Part shown: positions 24,539-33,072 of the stretch, one piece after another
Layout: every line of letters begins with the position of its first letter
Position numbering within the stretch: position 1 is the first letter of the stretch
NCBI GenBank assembly: GCA_007751255.1
Contig: CP036296.1
Span: 4,464,001 to 4,528,000, forward strand
Length of the DNA stretch: 64,000 nucleotides
Reading direction: 5' to 3'
Origin: Engelhardtia mirabilis
GTDB taxonomy: Bacteria > Planctomycetota > UBA1135 > GCA-002686595
The notes under the pieces: model-generated
Databases searched by the model: none
What the model was told of the DNA's origin: nothing
Seen by the model: the letters and a program-made list of their open reading frames with translations, nothing else
Program-made: the position numbers and the translations under genes

Positions 24539-25645
24539 TCACGAGAACTGGATCACCGAGCGGATGCCGTCCTGGTGGTGCATCAGGTCGAAGCCGTGGT
24601 TGACCTGGTCGAGGGTGATGCGGTGGGACACGAAGCCGTCCAGGTCGAGCTTGCCCTGCAGGTAGAGGTCGACGAGCTGCGGCACGTGGGTGCGTCCCTT
24701 TGCGCCGCCGAAGGAGCCGCCCTGGACCTTGCGGCCGGTGATCAGGAAGCGCGGCACGATCTCGAGCTTCTCGCCCCGCCCGGCCACGCCCAGGATCGTG
24801 CACAGGCCCCAGCCCAGCCGCGCCGCCTCGACCGCCTGACCCATCACGGGCGCCAGTCCGGTGGCCTCGAAGGTGTAGTCGGCGCCGAGGCCATCGGTGC
24901 GATCCAGGACCTGCTGCACGCCGTCCTCGCCGCCGGGCAGGACCTCGGTCGCGCCGAAGTGAGTGGCCAAGGCGCGACGCTTCTCGCTGGGGTCGAGCAC
25001 CAGGATGCGCTCGGCCCCGCGTAGCTTGGCGCCCACCACGGCCCCCAGACCGACCATCCCCGCGCCGAACACGGCCACGGTGCTGCCCTGCTCGACCTCG
25101 GCCTTCCACAGGGCCGCCGCGATCCCGGTGGTCGCCCCGCAGGCCAAGAGGCAGATCGCATCCATCGACGCCTCCGGGTTGACCTTGGCCAGGGCGATCT
25201 CGGGCATCACCGTGTACTCGGCGAAGGTGCTGGTACCCATGAAGTGCCGCATGGGCTCGCCACCGCGGGACAGGCGCGCGGTGCCGTCCGGGAGGTAGCC
25301 CTGGTTCTGCTGCTCGCGGATCGCGGTGCAGATGTTGGTCTTGCCGCTCTTGCAGTTGACGCACTGGCCGCACTCGGGGCTGAACAGGCAGACCACGTGG
25401 TCCCCCACGGAGACGCTGGCCACGCCCTCGCCCACGGCCTCGACCACCCCGGCGCCCTCGTGGCCCAGGACGCAGGGGCAGTAGCCGCTGGGGTCGGCGC
25501 CGCTGGCGGTGTAGAGGTCGGTGTGGCACACCCCGCAGGCGTGGACCTTGACCAGGACCTCGCCGGCCCGCGGACCGGCCAGATCGACCTCCTGGACGAC
25601 GAGGGGTTGACCGAATTGCTCGAGGACTGCGGCGCGGATCTTCAT
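24539..25645 (-). CDS. frmA: Class III alcohol dehydrogenase (formaldehyde-thiol dehydrogenase)
   Basis: A 368-aa zinc-dependent dehydrogenase closely following class III ADH. It oxidises the formaldehyde-thiol adduct (S-hydroxymethyl glutathione in other bacteria) using NAD+. Catalytic zinc ligands are in GVCHTD and LGHEGAG, the structural zinc Cys cluster is CGQCVNCKSGKTNIC, and the nucleotide motif is FGAGMVGLG. Long stretches such as MGTSTFAEYTVMPEIALAKV, FGGAKGRT and NHGFDLMH are class III hallmarks. The thiol cofactor is not known for this organism and might not be glutathione. It is divergent from serA and coupled to the hydrolase downstream. Confidence 0.88.
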   Translation of the reverse strand: MKIRAAVLEQFGQPLVVQEVDLAGPRAGEVLVKVHACGVCHTDLYTASGADPSGYCPCVLGHEGAGVVEAVGEGVASVSVGDHVVCLFSPECGQCVNCKSGKTNICTAIREQQNQGYLPDGTARLSRGGEPMRHFMGTSTFAEYTVMPEIALAKVNPEASMDAICLLACGATTGIAAALWKAEVEQGSTVAVFGAGMVGLGAVVGAKLRGAERILVLDPSEKRRALATHFGATEVLPGGEDGVQQVLDRTDGLGADYTFEATGLAPVMGQAVEAARLGWGLCTILGVAGRGEKLEIVPRFLITGRKVQGGSFGGAKGRTHVPQLVDLYLQGKLDLDGFVSHRITLDQVNHGFDLMHHQDGIRSVIQFS

Positions 25646-25819
25646 GGGTGCTGTCGGGCGGGTCGCGGGACGAGGGGGGCTCGAGGCACACCGTAACGGC
25701 GGCGCGTGCCCGGGACGAGAAGCCCGCCCGCGGAGCCGAGGATCTGGCGAACGCGAGTACCGCCGGGCGCCGGGTTTTGGTGGGATTCGCGCCCTCCGCC
25801 CCTTCCCCATCCAACTGCC

Positions 25820-27433
25820 ATGACTCGCTCCCCCGGAGAGTGCCGCATCGTCGTCTGCGACGAGTTGCACGCCGACGGCATCGCCCGTTTCACCGAACTC
25901 GGCTACGAACCCCAGGTCGTCGTCGGCGCCGCGCCGGAGGTGATCCACGCGGCCCTGGCAGAGGCCCACGCGCTGGTCGTGCGCTCGGCCACCAAGGTCA
26001 CCGCCGAGCTGCTCGACCGGGCTCCCGCGCTCGAGGTCGTCTGCCGCGCCGGGGTCGGGGTCGACAACGTCGACGTGGCCGCGGCCACGGAGCGCGGCGT
26101 GGTCGTGATGAACACGCCCACCGGCAACACGGTCACCACCGCCGAGCTGGCCCTGGCGCTGCTCGTCTCCTTGGCCCGCAACGTGCCGGCCGGCGACCGG
26201 CGCGTGCGCAGCGGCCAGTGGAACAAGAAGGGCCTGATGGGCACCGAGCTCAGCGGCAAGCGCCTGGGCGTCGTCGGCCTGGGCCGCATCGGCCGCGTGG
26301 CCGCCGAGCGCGCCCAGGGTCTGGGCATGGAGGTCATCGCCCACGACCCCTACCTCGAGAAGACCGGCAAGGGCTCGCCGCTGCACGGCGTGGCCCTGGC
26401 GAGCCTCGACGAGCTCTTGCAGACCTGTGACTTCGTCACCCTGCACGTGCCCCTGACCGACGAGACGCGCGGCATGATCTCGCGCGAGCGCCTGTTCGCC
26501 ATGAAGCCCGGCGCGCGGATCATCAACGCGGCGCGCGGCGGCCTGATCGACGAGGTGGCCCTGGTCGAGGCCCTCGACGCGGGGCACCTCGCGGGTGCGG
26601 CGCTCGACGTTCTGGCCCAGGAGCCCCCCGGCGCCGACCACCCCCTGGTCGGTCGCGACGACGTGATCGTGACGCCGCACCTGGGTGCCTCGTCCCACGA
26701 GGCCCAGCGCGCCGTGGCCCTGGACTCCGCCGACCAGATCGGTGCCTGGTTCGCCGACGGGGTCGCCAACAACGCGGTCAACGCTCCGGCGGGCTCGCCC
26801 CAACTGCTGCGTCAGTTGGCGCCCTGGATCGACCTGGTCGAGCGCATGGGCTCGTTCCTCGGCCAGCGCGCGGGCGAGCCGATCAAGAAGCTCGAGGTCA
26901 CGGTCCACGGCAAGGTGGCCGAGGCCGGCGGGGTCGAGCACCTGCGCCTGGCCCTGCTCGCGAGCCTGCTGCGGCACCAGGGCTTCGACGCCAGCGTCAA
27001 CGTGGTCAACGCTCCGACCCTGGCCGCGGGCCGCGGCTTGCAGGTGCTCGAGGGCGAGTCGGAGGGCAGCGACGGCTACACCAGCCTGATCCGCGCCCGC
27101 GCCTCCTCGCGCGGCGGCGAGGAGTCGCACTTCGTCGCCGGAACCGTCTTCGGCGGCCAGCCCCGCTTCGTGCGCGTCGAGGGCGTCTACGTGGACCTGG
27201 CGCCCCAAGGGCACCTCCTGGTCACCCGCCACCGCGACCGGCCCGGGGTGCTCGGGGCCCTGGGCACCAACCTCGGCGCCGCGGGCATCAACGTCCACCG
27301 GGCCCAGCTGGGCGCGATCGGCGCGGGCCACGCTTCGGCCTTCCTCAGCATCGACCGCCAGCCCGACGACGAGGTCATGGCGCGCCTCGAAGAGCTCGAG
27401 CCGATCGAAGAGATCAGCTACCTGTTCCTCTGA
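25820..27433 (+). CDS. serA: D-3-phosphoglycerate dehydrogenase SerA
   Basis: A 537-aa enzyme that commits 3-phosphoglycerate to serine synthesis. The Rossmann motif GLGRIG (153-158), Arg239 in NAARGGLID, Glu268 in LAQEPP and His287 in TPHLGAS form the catalytic set. After the dehydrogenase core come an allosteric substrate-binding-type domain (about 315-455) and a C-terminal ACT domain (about 463-537, from VYVDLAPQGHLLV to the end), as in the long bacterial SerA form. The ACT domain suggests feedback inhibition by serine. The ATG at 25820 fits the family start. It is followed 14 bp later by a class V aminotransferase, so serine synthesis is a compact operon. Confidence 0.93.
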   Translation: MTRSPGECRIVVCDELHADGIARFTELGYEPQVVVGAAPEVIHAALAEAHALVVRSATKVTAELLDRAPALEVVCRAGVGVDNVDVAAATERGVVVMNTPTGNTVTTAELALALLVSLARNVPAGDRRVRSGQWNKKGLMGTELSGKRLGVVGLGRIGRVAAERAQGLGMEVIAHDPYLEKTGKGSPLHGVALASLDELLQTCDFVTLHVPLTDETRGMISRERLFAMKPGARIINAARGGLIDEVALVEALDAGHLAGAALDVLAQEPPGADHPLVGRDDVIVTPHLGASSHEAQRAVALDSADQIGAWFADGVANNAVNAPAGSPQLLRQLAPWIDLVERMGSFLGQRAGEPIKKLEVTVHGKVAEAGGVEHLRLALLASLLRHQGFDASVNVVNAPTLAAGRGLQVLEGESEGSDGYTSLIRARASSRGGEESHFVAGTVFGGQPRFVRVEGVYVDLAPQGHLLVTRHRDRPGVLGALGTNLGAAGINVHRAQLGAIGAGHASAFLSIDRQPDDEVMARLEELEPIEEISYLFL

Positions 27434-27447
27434 TCCCCCTCCACGCG

Positions 27448-28584
27448 ATGACCACCACCTCCCTGTGGATCCCCGGACCGACCGAGGTCCGCCCCGAACT
27501 GCTCGCGGAGTGCGCGCGGCCGATGATCGGGCACCGCTTCCCCGAGATGACCGAGCTGCTCGAGCGCATCGATCCGGGCCTGCGCCTGGCCTTCGGTCTG
27601 GAAGCGGACTCCAGCGCCCACGTGGCCGTGCACTCGTGCACGGCCTCGGGCCTGATGGAGTCGGTGCTGCGCGGCGTGACCGGGCGCGTGCTGTCCCTGG
27701 TCAACGGCTCCTTCTCCAAGCGCTTCGCCGAGGTGGCCGAGTCCCTCGGGCTCGAGGTCGTGCGGCTGCAACGCGAGCTGGGTCAGGCCTTCAGCACCGA
27801 AGACGTCGCCGTCGCCCTGCGCGACCAGGGCCCCTTCGAGGTCGTCACGGCCTGCGCCAGCGAGACCGCCACCGGTACGGCGACCCTCCCGTCGCGCATC
27901 GCCGCGGCGCTGGTCGAGCACCCGGACACGATGCTCTTCGTGGACTGCGTGACCTGGCTCGCGGGAGCGCCGATCGACCTGGACGCGAACCGCATCGACG
28001 CCGCCATCGCGGGGACCCAGAAGGCCCTGGCCCTGCCCCCCGGCCTGGGGTTGATGGCCGTGTCGGACCGCTTCCTCGAGCGCGCCCGCAAGGCGCCACG
28101 GCGCGGATGGTTCCTCGATCCGGTCAAGCTGGTCGAATGCCACGCCGCCAAGAAGCCGCCGATGACGCCGACGATCTCGCTGCACTACGCCCTCGCGCGG
28201 CAGCTCGAAGAGATCAGCTCCGGCGACCTCGAGGCGCGGCTTTCCGACCGCCCGCACCCCGGCCCGGGTGCGGCGGCCTGGGCCGCGCGCTTCGCCCGCC
28301 ACGCGCGCATGCGCGACCGCACGATCGCCTGGGCCACCGAGCGCGGTCTGCACCACACCTGCGCCCGGGAGGACGTCTCCCCCACCGTCTCGTCGATCGA
28401 CGCCGGCGGCCGCGACGTGCCGGCCTTCCTCGCCCACATGCGCGAGGAAGGCTTCCGCATGGGCGGCGGCTACGGCGACCTGAAGCAGACCGCCTTTCGC
28501 ATCGGCCACATGGGCGACCACACCGAGGCCGAGCTCGAACAGCTGCTCGCCGCCGCTGACCGAGGCCTCGGCAGCACCGCGTGA
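27448..28584 (+). CDS. Class V aminotransferase, probable phosphoserine aminotransferase
   Basis: A 378-aa PLP enzyme of aminotransferase class V. Lys192 in GTQKALALPPG binds the cofactor, and the N-terminal WIPGPTEVRPELL segment plus HRFPEMTEL is typical of the alanine/serine-glyoxylate and archaeal-type phosphoserine aminotransferase group. Position directly after serA argues for the SerC reaction, 3-phosphohydroxypyruvate to phosphoserine (inference); the classical SerC sequence is different, so it would be a functional analogue. The ATG at 27448 is 14 bp after the serA stop. Its stop overlaps the next start by 4 nt (GTGA). Confidence 0.82.
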   Translation: MTTTSLWIPGPTEVRPELLAECARPMIGHRFPEMTELLERIDPGLRLAFGLEADSSAHVAVHSCTASGLMESVLRGVTGRVLSLVNGSFSKRFAEVAESLGLEVVRLQRELGQAFSTEDVAVALRDQGPFEVVTACASETATGTATLPSRIAAALVEHPDTMLFVDCVTWLAGAPIDLDANRIDAAIAGTQKALALPPGLGLMAVSDRFLERARKAPRRGWFLDPVKLVECHAAKKPPMTPTISLHYALARQLEEISSGDLEARLSDRPHPGPGAAAWAARFARHARMRDRTIAWATERGLHHTCAREDVSPTVSSIDAGGRDVPAFLAHMREEGFRMGGGYGDLKQTAFRIGHMGDHTEAELEQLLAAADRGLGSTA

Positions 28585-29633
28585 ACCCCACGATCTTGGT
28601 TGTCGCGGGTGGCACCCTCGCCGCGTCGTTCGTGTGCAGCCTGCTGGAAGCAGCGCTGTACTCGATCACGCCCGCCAAGATCGAAGTGCTCAGGCAGTCG
28701 GGCGGTACGGCGGCCTCGAAGCTGGCCCGGCTGCGCAGCGACGTCGAGGAGCCGATCGCAGCCATCCTGACCATCAACACGATCGCCCACACCCTGGGCG
28801 CGGCCTGGTGCGGTGCCCTGGTCGGCGAGGAGTTCGGCAACGCAGCGGTGGGCTTCTTCGCCGCTGTGTTCACAGTGCTGGTCCTGGCCCTGACCGAGAT
28901 CGTCCCCAAGAGCCTCGGAGTGCGCTATGCCGACCGCCTCGGCCCGCTGATCGTCTGGCCGATCCAGCTGATGATCTGGAGCGTGTGGCCGATCGTGTGG
29001 ATCGCCAAGCGCGCCATGGCCAGGCTGATCGGCAAGTCGGGTCCGGCGGGGCCGAGCGAGGATGAGCTCCTCGTCATCAGCGGACTGGCGGCCGCACACG
29101 GCTCGGTCCGTCCCGAAGAGCACCGCTGGGTCCAGAACGCTCTGCGCCTGGACCAGGTCACCGCCGGCGCTCTGCGCACGCCCCGCACGGTGGTCGAGTC
29201 CTTTCCGGCCGATACGCCGATAGCGGAACTGGCCAGCCGGGTCGACGACTGGGTCCACAGCCGCGTGCCGGTCACCGAGAATGGGCAGCCTGACCAGGTG
29301 ATCGGCATGGTCCTGCGCCGGGAAGTCCTCGATCGCGTCCTGCTCGACTCCGCGACGTCGATGACCCTGCGCGAGCTGACCCGCCCGATCCACTTCGTGC
29401 CCGAGGCGATGCCCGCCCACCGACTGCTGAAGCACTTCATCGCCGAGCGCGCGCACATGGTCGCGGTGGTCGACGAGTTCGGCGGGTTCGAGGGGGTCAC
29501 GACCCTCGAGGATGTGCTCGAGTGCATGCTCGGGGCCGAGATCATCGACGAGCACGACGAAGTCGACAACTACCAGAACCTGGCCCGGGAGAGCGGCGCC
29601 GAGCGACTGTCGGGCGACGGGCCCGCCGATTGA
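28581..29633 (+). CDS. CNNM/HlyC-type membrane protein (DUF21 + CBS pair)
   Basis: A 350-aa integral membrane protein. Residues about 1-155 form the DUF21 domain with three to four membrane helices, including the conserved ALTEIVPKSLGVRYAD segment. Residues about 190-330 form a CBS pair (opening near RTPRTVVESFP; the second half ends VDEFGGFEGVTTLEDVLE). The C-terminal CorC_HlyC domain found in many homologues is absent. Family members are linked to Mg2+ or Co2+ transport and resistance. GTG 28581 overlaps the aminotransferase stop by 4 nt, so it is translationally coupled to serine synthesis genes, a pairing with no clear logic. Confidence 0.82.
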   Translation: MNPTILVVAGGTLAASFVCSLLEAALYSITPAKIEVLRQSGGTAASKLARLRSDVEEPIAAILTINTIAHTLGAAWCGALVGEEFGNAAVGFFAAVFTVLVLALTEIVPKSLGVRYADRLGPLIVWPIQLMIWSVWPIVWIAKRAMARLIGKSGPAGPSEDELLVISGLAAAHGSVRPEEHRWVQNALRLDQVTAGALRTPRTVVESFPADTPIAELASRVDDWVHSRVPVTENGQPDQVIGMVLRREVLDRVLLDSATSMTLRELTRPIHFVPEAMPAHRLLKHFIAERAHMVAVVDEFGGFEGVTTLEDVLECMLGAEIIDEHDEVDNYQNLARESGAERLSGDGPAD

Positions 29634-29646
29634 GGTCGGGGCCCGG

Positions 29647-31428
29647 TCAGAGCACGACGACACCTGCGACCAGCGGGCTGGTCGGCAGCGGCAGCGCCGG
29701 TCCGCCGGCGGTCGCCACGGCCGTCTGGATGTAGAAGGTGCCACCCAGGGGCATCCCGGTGGTCGGAACCGGCACGATCAGCGCCCCCTCGCCGGACGGC
29801 ACCGCGACGCTCGCGAAGAGCAGGATGAAGCTGAAGTCACCGCCCAGCTCGAGCTCGATCAGGCCGGAGATCTGACTTGGCAAGTTGTTGATCGAGGCGA
29901 TCACGAGGATCAGGTCGCCGGGTCCCGCGCCGACCGCCAACTCGGCGCCGCCCCCGATCGAGAAGGCGCCAGTGGGCAGGATCTTCAGCACCGGTGCGGA
30001 CGGAGCGACGATCTCGATCGAGGCCCCGGCCGATCCCGCTGGACCCACGACGTCGATCGACGTCGTTCCGAGGGGCAGCGCCAAGGGCAGCTGGAATGTC
30101 AACTGATCGCCGCAGCCCGAGCCCTGGTACACGGCCGCAAGACCGCCGACGGTCACGCTGGTCACGTCGTCGAGCGAGCAACCCGAGAGGGTCACCTCCG
30201 TGCTGCCCTGCCCCACGGTCGGCGCGCTCGCCGGAGTCACCGAGGCGATCTGGGGAGCGAGTCCGCAGGCGCCACCGGGGAGCACGTCGAGGGTGCGATG
30301 GACCATGTCGGTCCCCAGCAGCTCGGACCGTCCGTCCCCGTCGAGGTCGGCCAGCTCGAAGGCCGCTAGGGCGCCCGCGCTCGTCTGGGCGCACTGCGGC
30401 GCCACGGCCAGTCCGGACAGGCCGAAGGCCACCTCGATCGATTCGTTCTGCTGCGAACCGGTCGAGCCGGTAGAGACCACGTCCAGCTCCGCGTCGCCGT
30501 CGAGCAGGCCGAACCTCGTCGCGCGGAAGTTGGTGCTCGAGAAGGTCACGTGGACCACCTGCGAAGTGAGGAAGACCCCACTACCGTCGTTGGGCGCCAA
30601 CTCGGTGCAGATGTCGATCCCGTCGTCCTCGAGCCACAACAGGTCGAGGTCCCCGTCCCCGTCCGCGTCGCCCAGCTCGACCCAGGCGGTGAAGCCGCCG
30701 AAGGTCCCGGGCTGGGTCTCGACTGTGAAGCCGGAGCCGCTCTGATTGCGCAGGATCTTGGTCCCGCCGATGTCCGCGGCCACCACCAGCTCGGGGTAGA
30801 CGTCACCGTCGATGGAGCCCGCCACCAGGTTGCGAACCTCGCCCCCGACGTCGTACTGGAACAACGCTCCCAGCGAACCGTCCCCGTCCCCGAGGCGAAC
30901 GCCGACGAAGCCGCCCGCCCGATGGCCGACGGCCACGTCCAGGTCGCCGTCCCGATCGAGGTCGGCCAGGGTCACGGCCGCGGGCTCGTGGCTACCCGGT
31001 GCGAGTCCCGTCGCCCAAGTCTCTCCGGCAGTGAACAGACCGCCGGTCGGCTTGCCGAGCAGGAGGGTGACGCCGATCGAGCCGCGGCAGGCCACGGCGA
31101 TGTCGAGGCGCCCGTCGCCGTTCAGGTCGCCCAGAGTCACGGCCACCGGTTCGGCCGCAGTGGCGTGGGTCACCGCTGGCGCGAAGCCCCCGCCGGACAG
31201 ACCGTAGAGGATCGCCACTTGCGCGAGGTTGGGCAGCGTCACGACGACGTCGACGACTCCGTCGAGATCCAGGTCACCGACCGCAAGGCCGGCGGGCTTA
31301 CCAGGCAGGGCGAAGCTCTCGGCTGGCCCGAAGACCTGGGCCTGGGCGGACGGCAGCGGCCCTGCCACGGCAACCAGAGCGAGCAGCCAGCGCACCAGGC
31401 GAGAGCGGAGATCGAGCAAGGCGGTCAT
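29647..31428 (-). CDS. Secreted FG-GAP/VCBS repeat protein with IPT/TIG domain
   Basis: A 593-aa exported protein. The signal peptide (about 1-30, ending SAQAQ) is followed by six to seven FG-GAP/VCBS blades (about 35-380) carrying Asp-rich calcium-type loops such as DLDRDGDLDVA and DADGDGDLDLL. An IPT/TIG-like immunoglobulin domain follows (about 385-480, IASVTPASAPTVG...), then a ~105-aa C-terminal beta domain of the type shared by other exported proteins here. No catalytic residues are evident; it probably forms a propeller that binds a ligand or surface. The ATG at 31428 has an AGGAG 8 nt upstream and a TAGGAT -10 box near 31466. It is divergent to the MITE and sulfatase-like gene. Confidence 0.8.
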   Translation of the reverse strand: MTALLDLRSRLVRWLLALVAVAGPLPSAQAQVFGPAESFALPGKPAGLAVGDLDLDGVVDVVVTLPNLAQVAILYGLSGGGFAPAVTHATAAEPVAVTLGDLNGDGRLDIAVACRGSIGVTLLLGKPTGGLFTAGETWATGLAPGSHEPAAVTLADLDRDGDLDVAVGHRAGGFVGVRLGDGDGSLGALFQYDVGGEVRNLVAGSIDGDVYPELVVAADIGGTKILRNQSGSGFTVETQPGTFGGFTAWVELGDADGDGDLDLLWLEDDGIDICTELAPNDGSGVFLTSQVVHVTFSSTNFRATRFGLLDGDAELDVVSTGSTGSQQNESIEVAFGLSGLAVAPQCAQTSAGALAAFELADLDGDGRSELLGTDMVHRTLDVLPGGACGLAPQIASVTPASAPTVGQGSTEVTLSGCSLDDVTSVTVGGLAAVYQGSGCGDQLTFQLPLALPLGTTSIDVVGPAGSAGASIEIVAPSAPVLKILPTGAFSIGGGAELAVGAGPGDLILVIASINNLPSQISGLIELELGGDFSFILLFASVAVPSGEGALIVPVPTTGMPLGGTFYIQTAVATAGGPALPLPTSPLVAGVVVL

Positions 31429-31501
31429 CAGTGAGGCTCCTAGGGTCGGACGTCGCGGTCTATCCTAGGGCGCGCGCCAAGCTTCGACGCGTCGCGAGCA
31501 G

Positions 31502-31666
31502 TAGTGTCCTGGATCAGAAGTTCGGCGTCACTTCCCGGGCTCCGATCGCCGCTGGCGTCGCCAGCGCCTCCTCCGAGTATCGCAGCGGATAAGCGTCGTC
31601 GGCGCGCCTAGCCAGCATCGATCGGACCTCCGGGTAGTGACGCCGAATTTCTGATCCAGGACACTA
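31502..31666 (+). mobile_element. 165-bp MITE, copy 1
   Basis: A non-coding element bounded by TAGTGTCCTGGATCAGAA and its complement, with terminal inverted repeats of about 50 bp (one mismatch in the first 31). The terminal TA is probably the duplicated target, as with IS630/Tc1-mariner transposases (inference). A second copy at 48183-48347 has exactly the same length and is in inverted orientation; I count four differences in 165 bp. It lies 53 bp before the sulfatase-like gene, so its right end forms part of that gene's upstream region. Confidence 0.9.
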
Positions 31667-31719
31667 ACGGATACCATACGACGCTGGCGCGCCCCCCCAC
31701 CGCAGGGGTCGAATTGATC

Positions 31720-33072
31720 ATGCCGACCCCGATTCGAATCCGACTGCGCCTGCTGCGCGCCTGCGCCCTCGTCCTGGTCTCGGCCTGCGCTGGTGGCGAG
31801 CCGCCGAACGGCCCCCGCGCCCAGGCTCCGCCTTCGATCCTGCTGATCTCGATCGACACCCTGCGCGCGGATCGCGTCGGCTGCTACGGCTACGGGCGCG
31901 ACACCACGCCGTTCCTCGATCGCCTCGCGCAGGACTCGATCCTTTACGAGCACGTGCAGTCCCCCGCTCCGTACACCCTCATCTCGCACATGACCATGTT
32001 GACGGGTCTGCACCCGCGTCAACACGGGGTGCTGCGTGAGGGCCTGGCCCTGGCGCCGACCTTCCCGACCCTGGCCGAGCGCCTCCACGAGCGGGGCTAC
32101 CAGACCGCGGCGCTGTTCTTCCCGGGCTGGATCGACGACCGCTTCGGCTTCGACCGCGGCTTCGACCTGTTCGAAGCGCACTCGGACGCCGAGCACGCGG
32201 GCGAGCACTTCGACGAGTGGCTGGATCAGGTCGATCCCGAGCGCCCGTACTTCCTGTTCCTGCACCTGTTCGACGTGCACTCCGGACCCCTCAACGGGGG
32301 CACGGCGCCGCTCTACGACTCGCCAGCGCCCTTCGATCGCCTGTTCCTGGCCGATGCCCCCGAGCGCCTGGCGGGTCTCGACCGCCGGGACATCTGGACC
32401 ACGCCAGGCCTCTTGGACCAGGCGCAGATCGAGGCCGTCGGGGCCATGTACGACGGCGGGATTCGCTACGTGGATTCGAAACTGGAGGCCTGGTTGGGCC
32501 AGCTCGACGGGCGCGGCCTGCTCGAGGAGACCCTGGTCGTCGTCACCTCCGACCACGGTGAATCCCTTGCCCTTCGCGACGGTCAGATGAGCGGCCACGG
32601 CGGCGTCTTCCAGGACGGCCTGCACGTTCCACTGCTGCTGCGCCTGCCGGGCGGTGAGCGGGGCGGCACCAGGGTCACCGACACTGCTGGTCTGGTGGAC
32701 CTGGCCCCGACCATCCTTGCGGCGGTGGGCCTGGACTTCGACGAGGGCCTCCCCGGCAGGTCGCTGCTCGAGGCCGAGTCGGGGGCGGCGTCCGTCTACA
32801 ACGCGCAGCACGCAGGCCTCGACGTGCTGGTCCAGTGGCCCTGGAAGTTGGTGGTGGCGGACGAGGCCGACGCCGCGTTCAACCTCGATCTGGACCCGGG
32901 CGAAGTCGCGCCGATCTTCAGCGTCCTCACCATGAACCTGGAGCAGCGACTGGAGGACGCCTACCAGAGCGGGCTGGGAACCTCCCCTGCGAGCCTCTCG
33001 CCGATCGCCGGCGCCGACGCGAGCTCGGACGAGCTCGAGAAGCTGCACCTGCTGGGCTACCTCGACGAGTAG
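31720..33072 (+). CDS. Sulfatase-fold lipoprotein, second Thr-type copy
   Basis: A 450-aa alkaline-phosphatase-superfamily protein. The lipoprotein signal ends LVSAC with Cys23. The metal-site stretches SIDTLRADRVGCYGYG and VVTSDHGESLALRD are present. The active-site segment is T86-L-I-S-H-M-T-M-L-T-G, so Thr again replaces the Cys/Ser that becomes formylglycine and the Arg is missing. The two Thr-type proteins in the window share this feature but are not adjacent. The ATG at 31720 is used; TTG 31714 is 2 codons upstream. The 3' end overlaps the convergent methyltransferase by 16 bp. A phosphate-ester or phosphoglycerol substrate is more likely than sulfate (inference). Confidence 0.78.
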   Translation: MPTPIRIRLRLLRACALVLVSACAGGEPPNGPRAQAPPSILLISIDTLRADRVGCYGYGRDTTPFLDRLAQDSILYEHVQSPAPYTLISHMTMLTGLHPRQHGVLREGLALAPTFPTLAERLHERGYQTAALFFPGWIDDRFGFDRGFDLFEAHSDAEHAGEHFDEWLDQVDPERPYFLFLHLFDVHSGPLNGGTAPLYDSPAPFDRLFLADAPERLAGLDRRDIWTTPGLLDQAQIEAVGAMYDGGIRYVDSKLEAWLGQLDGRGLLEETLVVVTSDHGESLALRDGQMSGHGGVFQDGLHVPLLLRLPGGERGGTRVTDTAGLVDLAPTILAAVGLDFDEGLPGRSLLEAESGAASVYNAQHAGLDVLVQWPWKLVVADEADAAFNLDLDPGEVAPIFSVLTMNLEQRLEDAYQSGLGTSPASLSPIAGADASSDELEKLHLLGYLDE

